From: Antedon mediterranea | Taxonomy: Eukaryota > Echinodermata > Crinoidea > Comatulida > Antedonidae | Direction: 5' to 3' | Length of the DNA stretch: 64,000 bases | NCBI RefSeq assembly: GCF_964355755.1 | Contig: NC_092676.1 | Location: 14,430,288-14,494,287 of the forward strand | Shown here: piece by piece, positions 1-12,000 of the stretch | Position numbering within the stretch: the stretch's first letter is position 1 | Layout of the letters: each line of letters begins with the position of its first letter | The notes under the pieces: model-generated | The model's input: only the letters and a program-made list of their open reading frames with translations | The model's database searches: none | Told to the model about the DNA's origin: nothing | Made by a program: the position numbers and the translations under genes

Positions 1-32
1 AAGATGCCATATAGAAATCCATGAATATACAG

Positions 33-69
33 TTTACCAAGCTGCACCTTGAGGTTTTTTTACGGGAAA
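33..69 (+). CDS. TMEM135: TMEM135 exon (tentative), TM-loop segment
   Basis: After the acceptor-like ATATACAG the frame reads [12 protein letters not shown] in phase with the next exon. It corresponds in position to the ...TLRNGE segment just before VLLF in vertebrates. An in-frame TGA at 22-24 means the exon must start after it. The weak point is the donor, GTCGAT at 70, which is far from consensus. The intron would be only 114 nt (70-183), ending TTTTAATAG. Confidence 0.4.
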
Positions 70-3000
70 GTCGATCAAAAATCATATTTATTTTAATTTC
101 AATATTTTATATCTTTAACCTCATCAATAATATATTACTTGTGGTGGTAATACCAGTAAATATTTATTATATTATTTTAATAGGTGCTACTCTTCAGTTT
201 GACGTCTGCTATGTGTATGCTTCTTTTTAAGTAAGTATTTTAGTAGTATGCCAGATAGGGCTTTAATCACCTATTGATTAGGTAGCTTGGAGTGTTCTGT
301 GCTTGCTATTTTATACAACAATTGATTTACTCCCAATTGTTTGGAATTTTCGGTAAGCAATCTAGGTGGTGTTTCTTTTCGACCTTCTCCACATTATAAA
401 TAATTCAAATGAAAGAACACATTCACACGGTAAATATCCATTTGTAAAACTAATCTACCATAATAAATTGACAAAACTATACTCTTATCTAATTGTTTAA
501 AATCCTCAAAATCCATCATCACGGATCATCTATTCTTCAAGAAGGTTGGATCCACCGCTTCAAATATTTGTTTACTTGTATGTTCATTTCTATTGAGCAT
601 GTGCTTGAACTACAATTTCCAGTTAGCCAATCATAAATGTCTTTTTTTATACTAGACTTAAAAAATGCTAGACTTCAAAAATGGTTTTGATAAATATTAA
701 TAATAGCTCATTTTTATATAGCGCTAATAATCAAATCGTTCTCACAGCACTTTACATTATGCTGGATACAGCAGAAACAACAATATTCATTTTAATGTAA
801 TTTAAGCTTTTTAAAAATAAATGGGTTTTGTACTCCTTTAAAGAAAGACTATATATTAACCTATTTATTGAAATAAAACTATCGTAACAAAAATCAACCA
901 CTAATGTACCAATCCATTAATGTACCAATCCACTAATGTACCAATCCACTAATGTACCAATCCATTAATGTACCAATCCACTAATGTACCAATCCACTAA
1001 TGTACCAATCCACTAATGTACCAATCCACTAATGTACCAATCCATTAATGTACCAATCCATTAATGTACCAATCCACTAATGTACCAATCCACTAATGTA
1101 CCAATCCACTAATGTACCAATCCACTAATGTACCAATCCACTAATGTACCAATCCACTAATGTACCAATCCGTTAATGTACCAATCCGTTAATGTACCAA
1201 TCCGTTAATGTACCAATCCGTTAATGTACCAATCCGTTAATGTACCAATCCGTTAATGTACCAATCCGTTAATGTACCAATCCGTTAATGTACCAATCCG
1301 TTAATGTACCAATCCGTTAATGTACCAATCCGTTAATGTACCAATCCGTTAATGTACCAATCCGCTAATGTACCAATCCACTAATGTACCAATCCACTAA
1401 TGTACCAATCCACTAATGTACCAATCCACTAATGTACCAATCCACTAATGTACCAATCCACTAATGTACCAATCCACTAATGTACCAATCCACTAATGTA
1501 CCAATCCACTAATGTACCAATCCACTAATGTACCAATCCACTAATGTACCAATCCACTAATGTACCAATCCACTAATGTACCAATCCACTAATGTACCAA
1601 TCCACTAATGTACCAATCCACTAATGTACCAATCCACTAATGTACCAATCCACTAATGTACCAATCCACTAATGTACCAATCCATTAATGTACCAATCCA
1701 TTAATGTAACAACAGTTTAACCACTAACATAATCACACTTCATTAACCACAACAAAATTTAACCTCTAACAACTGGAAAAAACTTTTTTTAAATGTTGGA
1801 AATCTAGGAATTGTTTGTTTTGTCAGCTCTCTTTAACTGGATGGACTGTTACATTTAACTAAATTAAACATTTGTCTGTTTATCCTTCAATGTCTCTCTT
1901 AAGGGACACCTTCTCATAATCGACCACCTCTCTTAAACGACCATAACCTCTCATTAGAGACCGCATTTTATAATGGCCATTTCTCCTTAGGGACACTCCT
2001 AAGGAACAGTTTCTCTAAACGACTACTACTTCTCATAAGCAACCATATCCTCCTATAAGGGAAAGCTTATCATAATTGACCACCTCTTGTAAGCGACCAC
2101 CTCTTCTAAATGACCATCACCTCTCATAAGGGACCATAGTGGTCATTTAAGAGAGATGGTTGCTTAATAGACGTGGTCAATTATGACAAGTGGTTCCTTA
2201 CGAGAGGTGGTGGTCCTTTAAAAGAGATGGTTCCACACAAGAGGTACTGTAGTGGTCGTTAGGAAGGTGGTCGATTATAAGAAGCAGTCCCTTACAAAAG
2301 GAGGTGCCCACTTACGAGAGGTGGTCAATTATAAGAGAGGTGCTTGATTATGAGAAGCGTTCCCTTAAATCCAAACATATCTCAACATTTTCTACTGTGG
2401 TTAAAGTTTGTTTAACATTCGTGTTTAATGAAGTTTGTTACGTTATTGGTTTAACTGTTACATTAGGGGTTAATGTTACATTAGTGGTTGATGTTACGTT
2501 ATTGGTGTATTGTTACATTAGGGGTTAATGTTACATTAGTGGTTGATGTTATATTAGTGGTTGATGTTACATTAGTGGTTGATGTTACTTGATTGTTACA
2601 TTAGTGGTTGGTTTTTGTTACGTTAGGGGTTACTGTTACGTTAGTGGTTAATGTTACATTAGTGGTGGATTGTTACAGTACATTAGTGGGTGATGTGCGT
2701 GTCATAGGCCTAGTGGTGAAACAGAGGATCAACTCAAACTGAAGTCATTACTCTTTCAATATAAATTAATATTGTGTTCAATGTCTAAAGATTTGACTCT
2801 TTCCAATTCTCACCTCATCACTATTGTCTATAGCCTCCATGAGAAAATATTTTACCCAACCAATTACAAACCATTTTATGGACCTGTAAAAACAAAGACA
2901 TTTGATTTGAGGTGATGATTTTACTACTTGTGTGATATCTTAGTTGTACTTTTTTGTCCACTTTTTTTCTTTTATTAAATTATTCATTCATGTTGTCAAT

Positions 3001-6000
3001 ACTGTAAAAGCCTTGCACTTATTGTATGTGCATGTAAATATTGTTTTTAATTTTTTTGTTAGATCAAAGGATCTTCTATCTCCAGATATTGACTCAATGC
3101 TAAAGTAAGAAAATCTAATGATTATATTTTATATTTCATTTTAAAATTAAAATGAGTGTTAATTAAAGATGTATTGTCCCTTTGACTAATTCGAAAAAAA
3201 GTGGGTCATTTTGTATCAAAATAGTTATTAACTTTCTCCAAAAATTAGTCGAAAAAAAAAATCATTTAACTGAAATACAGACGTTTTTTGTTCAAAAAAT
3301 AACTTTGACTTCCAGTCAAAGTTTTTGATCAAAACATCTCTTAATGCAATGGGCTTGTTTGGCTAGTCTGTATGCATAATCATAAAAATTTCTCGCGATC
3401 TGTGTGAAAACACCTTCTCAACCGTGACGAGCTGTAAACAATCCTAATTAGCATCATGCATACTCGTGGTTTAAAACCTTTGTTTACTTTCGCTCTAGAC
3501 GAAATGTAATCAAATTAATTTACCTGTTGTTTTTAGTTCAAATTTTCTACTTAATTGAATAAACTGAAATAAAATTAACTTAAGTGAATAACTTTAATAT
3601 TACTTTGATATGGAATATTTTGACCTTAATTTTTTGTGTTTCAAGGGACAATACATCTTTAAAGAACATTGTTAACCAGCCAAATTTAGTTAATTTTGTG
3701 GCCTTAAACCACTTTCATGACTAGCTATAAACAATTTTGATAAAAAAAAAATTATGAACTTTGTACAAACATCGTTTTTTTTTTAATGTTTCATATATAC
3801 ATTTTCGAAAATATTCATTTTTAAAACAGTCATACTGTACAACCTTAATACTAAGAATTTGTTTCAGTTGAATGCTAAAACATACTAATGTGAATAGGTA
3901 ATATAATATTTTTTTTAATTAAAGGAATACAAAAACTCTTTTTTTTTTATAGAAAATTTGTCGGAAATGAAGAAAGTGGAAATGCACAAAAAATGAATTC
4001 TTCGTCTACATCTAAAAAGTCTATTGAATTATACTTTCCAAAGATCCTTCAAAAATGTGTGAAAGTTATAATTACCAAGTAAGAATTTGTTTATATTAGA
4101 CCAACACTATCCGCTCACTCTTATTATTAGTATTATGCTACGGCTTACACATAAGGTCACAACCCACAGATCAAAATTCCATAATCTTAAACCTCAGGTG
4201 CCTCCTCGCATTTTTGTGGCGGGTATTTTTCAAGACGGACATCCATTAGACAGTGTATACCACGATCGAAAAACACCCCTATTTGGGGCAAATAGTTGAA
4301 CCTAAATTTGTTTTAATCGTCAATAACTAATTATCGAACTCAATTTAATTAGTAAACAGGGTTACATCAGGTGGTTAAAATCAGTACCGAAAGTACGAAC
4401 CAACTTTATATACCATCGAGTAAACATTCTAGAAATAACGCCCGATTTACCGAATTTTGCCCTTACGTAAATTTATATATAGATAATTATCTAAATTATC
4501 ACATAAATACAAATTTGAAGAATTTTGGGCACGTAAAAGAGAGATGCGCTCTCGTTTAAACGCAATGAACATTTACGCAAGAGATGAAAATATGACTTTT
4601 TGAATTCAACTGGCCATATGATGACGTCACAACATCTGATTGGCAAAATATTCACATGAATTCGTATCTAAATTCCAATAGCTTCCAGAAAACGTTTTAA
4701 TCATGATTATCACTTTTTATTCTGACGAGCTATAATAGATTGAAATTTACTGTAAAGATGAAAATAGGTGACCCACGTTATTTACTTTTTTTGATATGAT
4801 GACGTCATAAAAATTAAAATATTTTTAACTCATGCGAAAGCTAGTTGATTTACCTAGACAGTATTAAAATATCTAAGGAAATTGAATACTTATAAGCGAG
4901 ATGCGCTCTATTTAATGTGATAAGCAATAACGAAACAGAAAAAATCCTATATTTTACATTCGTGTGGCCATACGATGACGTCATAACATCCGAGGGGTAA
5001 AGATTCTGCATGAATTCATATCTACAACATATCTGCTTACATATAAAATTAAAAAAATTGGAGGTCATGGATGATTCTGAGGAGCTATAATAGATTAAAA
5101 ATAGGCATAATTTTTTCACAATATGTTGTCACTTTTGCAACTGAAACGTGCGCAAATGGTCTAAATAAACGTGTTCGTATGACGTCATTTTATTTTGAAA
5201 TGATGTCAATCTTTTTTAAAATGACTAGGAAAGGCTATAAAATCATAATTCAAGAGAAAAACACATGATTTTCATGCTCCGTGTGCACCTTACACGTAAA
5301 ATTTTTCGCGCGCGTGGGAATTTTTGACATGCTCAAAATATCATGATCAGAAAGTTGATTAGAAAGTAAATTTTGCGCATTTTGAAATTTTAAATGTGCG
5401 TGCGCGCGTAACTTTTTGTGAAACATGGCATTTTTAATCCATAGAAAGTTTGCCCTTGATATGACTTAAATTTTCACAAAGTGTCAATACAAAATGATTT
5501 TATAATCTATGATCAATCATTGAAATTCATAAAATCGTGCGTAACTACGCTGCGCGACTCTAACGTCATATAACGAAATTTCTTGCACATCTACAGCTAC
5601 AGGTCACTCTTATGACAAAGTTATACAATCTTATGTTGACCAGAATTAGAGATACGCTGCCAACAAAATTCCGGGAAAGAAAGAAGAATAACATAGAAGG
5701 AAAAAAAGGGGTTATCCGCCAAGTGCGGATAACCAATAAATGTAAAACGGAACATTTTTCTGTCAACGGAAAGTTTTTGACAAAAGGAAAGCTTCTCGGT
5801 GTGGGTGAGCCGGGGGCTCAAAGGAGATCTTAACCCTTCTTCCATGGCAGATCCATGACCTGCATGGGGCTCTGGTTGAGTATGGCCAGTAGGGCCAAAA
5901 TAGACGAACGTTGCCATACGAACAATTCCGCTTCCGTAATCCAAACAAATGGCGTTAAAGACATAATATTTATCGAGGTACGGACACACGCACACATTGC

Positions 6001-9000
6001 CGTATGAACAAAATGGTTAAATTGCCAAAAGGACAAAAATTGGCGCAAGGACAAATTGGCGTAAGGACAAAAATTGGCGCATGGACAAATTGGCGTACAG
6101 TCTAACTAAATTTAAACGTTGAGGGCAGCATAGTATTTTAAAACCATGTGACTGATACCACTAAACTAGGGCTCTAGCGGTTACCTCTGTAACTTGAGAC
6201 AGAAGTGGGCTGATTTCAACCCATTTTGTGAATTGATCGACCATCATCAGAATGTGGATGTTTTCCCGTTCAGTTTTTGATAATGGGCTGAGGAAATCGA
6301 TATGTACACGTTCCATAGAACGCCGGCCTGGAATTCGGTGAACCAGTGTCAACCTTGCCGAGTGGCCTTCTTGCTTTTATTACAAATGTTGGAAGTCTGT
6401 ACATACCTCTTGATAGAACTTCTCCTTCAGTCGAAACTTGGTCCAGGCGACCCCTTGATGACCTGCCGACAGCAGATCGTGATGTAGCCTAAAAGCTATA
6501 GCTTGTAGCTCCTAGGGGAACACAAGAAGTCGTCCTGTACCCTCTGCTTCGGTTAATGAACAGGATGCCTGCTTTCGTGAGATGCGTTGCCTGTTCAGTA
6601 CTGTTTGGTGGCAGCGCTGGAGATAAACAGCTGGTTCTCGGAGGGTTCCCCATTCTGCAACCAGTACAGAATCAAGTCAGGATCACTCGTCTGATGTTGC
6701 CTTGCTCGTCCAGTGAGTAACCCCAACACTCGGCTCCCTTCGGGCGTAACTGTACCGCCGCCACCCGCCCGCCATCATTTCCCTGTAAAAAAGAAAACTG
6801 AATTGTACCGTTAGTAGCTGTCTGTGATACCTCTATAATTGCCTGTTCACCTGGGTCCCAAGGAACATCATCCACTGGTAGGGTACCCTCCAGGACGTGG
6901 TCCAAAGCTACCCGATGTACGTGGGCTATAGGCACAACAGTATCTACTTCATCCTGGAACGCTGACCATCTTGCATATGCTCGTTGACAGTACAAATAGC
7001 CCCCACAGGGGAAGCCCTTCAAGCGCAGGATGTTCGTGGTTACCGTCATGAGTTTCTGGTCGGCGAGAGAGAGCATCAGCGTCATGATGTTGTTCTCGGC
7101 CGGTTCAATCATTAGATGATACTGGCTCAGCTCCTCAATCCACCGGGCGAGTTGCCCCTGGGTTGCTTGAAGCTAAGGAGCCAGGTGAGGCTGTTGTGGT
7201 TGGTACACAAAAGATAATGCCTTAAATGCCTAGTCATGAAAACAATTGCTACCTCCTGTAAGTAATCAAAGGCTTGGCCATAGGGCCTAGCTGGGAGGTG
7301 TTTGATGAGCCATCATCTTCCTAGCCGGCTTCCGGAACCGGGTTAGGTCGTCGGCCCTCTGACCTACAGTAACCCCTAATCGTTTAACGAATCCTGGGGA
7401 ACTATTTCCTCCTCCTCCTCATTTGTTAACAAACTTTATCCTGAATACCACACCTTAGAATTAGTAGGCCTACTTTAATAAAGAAAAATCATATGCATTG
7501 CATTGCATCGAACAGTATCAGCAGTAACATATTACAGCATTTTTATTGACAAATTAACAAATATATTGAAATTAAACGTATTTTTCACCAATAAATGCAT
7601 GAGCAATTGAAGCATTCCACTGAGTTTTAGTCCTCTGTTATCGTTGCTCTTTTGGCACTCCACTGAAACAAAAATATTGAACATTGAATAAGTGAAATTC
7701 GCAAACAGTGTGTGAGAAACATGTCTGTAAAATCATTAATTTAAGGATTTATTTATTACTTTTTATGTGATTCTTCTTCATTAAAGTACATATGACGTAT
7801 ATCTCTAAAGTTTGGTAGTCACACGATAAAGTTAGTTATCAAATTTGGAGTCAAAATACAAGCAAAGGAAACTAGCGCCAGATTTATCAGTACGTACATG
7901 GACAACAAAAAATAAAAATCGTTCGTAATATACCTAGCCTACTAAAACATGAATAGTCTATCATTATTAATATTACACCAATTATTATTATATCAAAATT
8001 AATTAAATTATTTTCTACATAGGCCTCTAAGTTAGGGCTAAGCATATTAGCTAAAGTTTAATTTTAGGCCTAGTATTACAATTGTAGAAGAATTCTCTCG
8101 CAATTTTTTTCTTTGCGGCTTGTCACCGCCAGTTATTGAACTTGTCCTGGCAATCGCTGTCGCTTATTTGCAAGAGAGGTACATGTGTTGATTTCCTAGA
8201 GAGTGGAATGTCAAAAATGTCTCGGCACACCGCTCAGAGAGAAGTCTGTGCGTTGCTGCTGAAACCACGTGCTATAGGAGGGGGAATCACCTCATGTTCG
8301 AATCCTCTCAGAGCAGAATCATTCCGCTACCTGCTAAATAGTAAAGAGGGATTTTCTCGGGTCTACCGAATCGAGGCGCGAAGGTGTGCCAAAATATTAT
8401 TTTCACTCTGCTATGTTCGATATATTAAATATATATTGTAAATATTAAATTAATTGTAAAGTGAACATGCTTTAAATGCCAACAAATATGTCATTTGATG
8501 AGTGTGGCTATATAACAATTATTGTTTATCTAAAGTTGAAGACTGATCGATTGAGGAGTAGGCCTAGGCTAGAGGCCTAGCGTGCATGCCGGAATGGATG
8601 GATTATCGCTATATAAATAACAAGTTTGAACAAAAGATCTTACGACAATCTTGGGTCCATTTTTTATTAAACGTATAGGCCTACATACTATCGCTATATA
8701 AATAACAAGTTTGAACAAAAGATCTTACGGCAATCTTGGGTCCATTTTTTATTAAACGTATAGGCCTACTTGGCGAATCCATGCCTTTTAAATCATTTAA
8801 CAAGTTTGTAATCGGATTGTAGTACTGTACAGTAAAACCAAAAAACACCTCCTCAACAACCTCGTGCGATGTACGATCTGCTGTTCTTTGCTGCAGATCA
8901 ACATTGGTAGAGTCCATTAATTATGGATGTTTAAAAATTAAAAACATGTCTTAACCACTGTGTAATCAAAGCGTTTAGTATTTAACTTGGATCCCCCCAA

Positions 9001-12000
9001 AATTGATAATCGCGTATTCCAGTTATCACATGATTGATCCACGGTTGGTTGTACGCTTCTTTTTTACACATCCAGCAGAGGTGAAATATATTCGCCAATT
9101 TGGTGAAAAGACAATATTTTTTTTTACCATTTGGTTTCACAATTGTCGTTTGGCTCACAAAAAAAAATATGGCATGTGTTCTATATTATCTTGGCATAGG
9201 AAGACAAATACATCCCAGGTCATGAGAGGCTGAACTACAAAAACAAGGTTGAATAGGGTAAAGTCACTGGACAGTTCGAATGATTTTGAGCGAACAATCT
9301 AGCGCGTATGGTCGTACGCGCTAGATGATACGATATTTTAGCTATATTTTTTTTTTACATGTTTGGTTGGATGTAATGGAAATAAAAAATAGTTGATCTG
9401 ATGAATGATATGTAACTAAACAAACATTTGTTTACAGTTCAATTATTTTCATAATAATAATACATAAAAATGTGTTTACCAATGGACAAATAATCGCGTC
9501 AATGACATAGTGCGCAGGGTAATGTATGTGGAGTTGTAATGTGGCAATAACAATGGAGTCAACTCTCTGTAACCCTAATATTAGCAGTAGGGCCTACCCA
9601 CACTCACAGTAATAAAGTTTATTTGTTTATATATCTAACAGTACCCTACTTATTTGATTGTCAAAGTATTGCAGTATTACTATATCTAAAGGTTTAAAGT
9701 TTATCCCCCAAGGGCCCACCTACACCTACTTGTGTTAAACCAAATAATTATACTGGGTGACAGAGATTGGAATGTTCCATTCATCACAAATCAATACATT
9801 TTGTATAAACGTATATTAAATCTATAAAAATAGTATTTTTTAAAGAAATTGTTACATTATCATGTTGTACTCGAGCTGTTCAACCGGTTTTCAGCTATTA
9901 AAAACAATTATCGTAGAAGGAGATAGGTAAATGCGAAGTTTTCTCGTATTATTGTGTGTGGGTATTTTTCAAGATGGACATCCATAGACAGTGTATACCA
10001 CGATCGAAAAATATTTGAGGCAAATCGGTCAACCTAAATTCGTTTTAATTGTCAATAACTAATAATCTAATTTAATTTAATTAGTAAACAGGGTTACATC
10101 AGGTGGTTAAAATCAGTACCGAAAGTACGAACCAACTTTATATACCATCGAGTAAACATTGTAGAAATAACATGCGATACTGAATTTTGCCCTGACGTTA
10201 ATTTATATAGAGATTACATTACCACCCGTCAAATCCCTGGTCTTTTCAAGTTCGGCATGTCCTTCATTGCTAAGAGCCTACAGTATATGTTGCTTATTTA
10301 TGCTTAAGAACAGTTAAAGACCTATTCCCTACAATTTGTGACGTTTTGTATATATATACATTACATATACATATATATTACTTTAAAAACATAAACCCAG
10401 GTCATTCCTTGTCTTAAATGTACGTTTTATTAATTAAATTAAATCATGATATAAACACTGCACTACCTAAGTAGCTTGCAGTGAATTTCTTCTTGTAAAC
10501 ATAATTATTTTTAAGTGTTTGCGAGCTATAGGCCTTGCCTAACGTTGTATAGTTGCTGCAATAATTATCTTTCTGTTTTTGACAGACCCTGTTGATACAA
10601 ATTGGGGGAAACCCAGTATTTTTGCTGAAAAGTTAAGAGCCTTCTATTTATTTTGGCCTCACGATCGATTAAAAGGGGGTTGAATTACAGAAGAAAAACT
10701 AAAATATCAATCTGGACGCAGTGCATGTTGGGATTTATAGCGGGCCGCTAAAATTATTAGAATCGTCTCATTTTTTACATTTTTAACCATTTAAAGACAA
10801 AAAAAGTTATCTCAATAGGGCCATACAGTATTTATTTTTACATTAATGTAGTTTGTGACCTTAAATTAGATCTAAAAACGTAGGAAATGGGTCTTTTTAA
10901 GAGCATGTTAACATAGCAGTGAATAAAACAGCATTAGCAGTGCTAAAAAAATTGCATAATAGCTGCGTTAAAACTTAAGCAAAACATACCATATTGTTCA
11001 TAATAAACGCCTTGCCCCTAATAAACGCCCGCCTTCATTTTTTTTTCATTTTCTAATTAACACACCTAGTGCCCAATATATATAAACAGAGGATTCTCAT
11101 GTTTAGAATTGGTTTTCAGCCCAGAAAGTCACATATTTCAGCGACTGTGGTAACGATGTACGCTAACAGCGTGACAAACATGTAGGCCTGCACCGGGAGC
11201 GGGGGTAATTTGCGACAATATATATCGCTGGTCTTTAAAAATCAGGAAAACAACGGGATCAGACAATCGCATGTTTATTCACACAACACGGAATTGATAC
11301 AAGGCGTCTGGCTCATGAAGACCTTTCGAATTCTTAGAACTTTTCATCAAGTTGAGGGCGGATGTCGATAAACACACTGTTTCTGTTGTGAAGGACAACG
11401 AAGAACGCTGCATCATCGGCCATTTAATTTGCCACAAGAGCATTCCAAGATTTTTTATTTTTTGTTGAAACATAAAGGCGAAGTAAAAGTAAAAAATTAC
11501 AGCTAAACGCAGGCACAGTAGCATAGCAGGGGGTTTAGAGGTACCCTGTGAACTTTTTTGTTGCACACCCAAAAAAACATTGATTGACCGTCTGAAGCAA
11601 CTTGTTTAGGGTAGCTAGGTAGGCCTCATATAGGCTCTAGGCCTAGGCTAGGCCCTAGGCCCTAACAAACGCCCCCCCCCCTTTAAAAAAAAATGCAACG
11701 CCCCAGGGGCGTTTATTAGAAGCAATATGGTAGGTTATGCAAATAAGAGCTCATTATATGCTTAAATATGCAAAATTAGCTAAATATATAAATGCTATAT
11801 TCTGCTTTATAACTTCTGCATAAGCCAAGGATATTTTCCTGTAGAATGGAAAAAATCAAATGTCATTCCTCTGCATAAAAAAGGCAATAAATCCCTTATT
11901 GAGAACTATCGCCCTATATCCATACTTTCCAACTTTGCAAAAATTTTTGAGCGTGCAGTTTTTGATATAGTATTATAAATACTTTGTGGATAATAAACTT

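Noticed and set aside
902-1708. 16-bp array as a CRISPR or other spacer array
   Set aside because: Units are directly adjacent without unique spacers, and the context is an animal intron.
5621-5995. Minus-strand 124-codon frame as a gene
   Set aside because: Overlaps repeat R4 and a short tandem patch; composition and overlap with several other short frames suggest chance.
8295-8305. TGTTCGAATCC resembling a pol III B box, possible tRNA or SINE
   Set aside because: No cloverleaf fold, no convincing A box at the right distance and no second copy in the window.
8136-8441. Plus-strand 101-codon frame as a gene
   Set aside because: No family resemblance, no splice context consistent with TMEM135 and no conservation evidence available.
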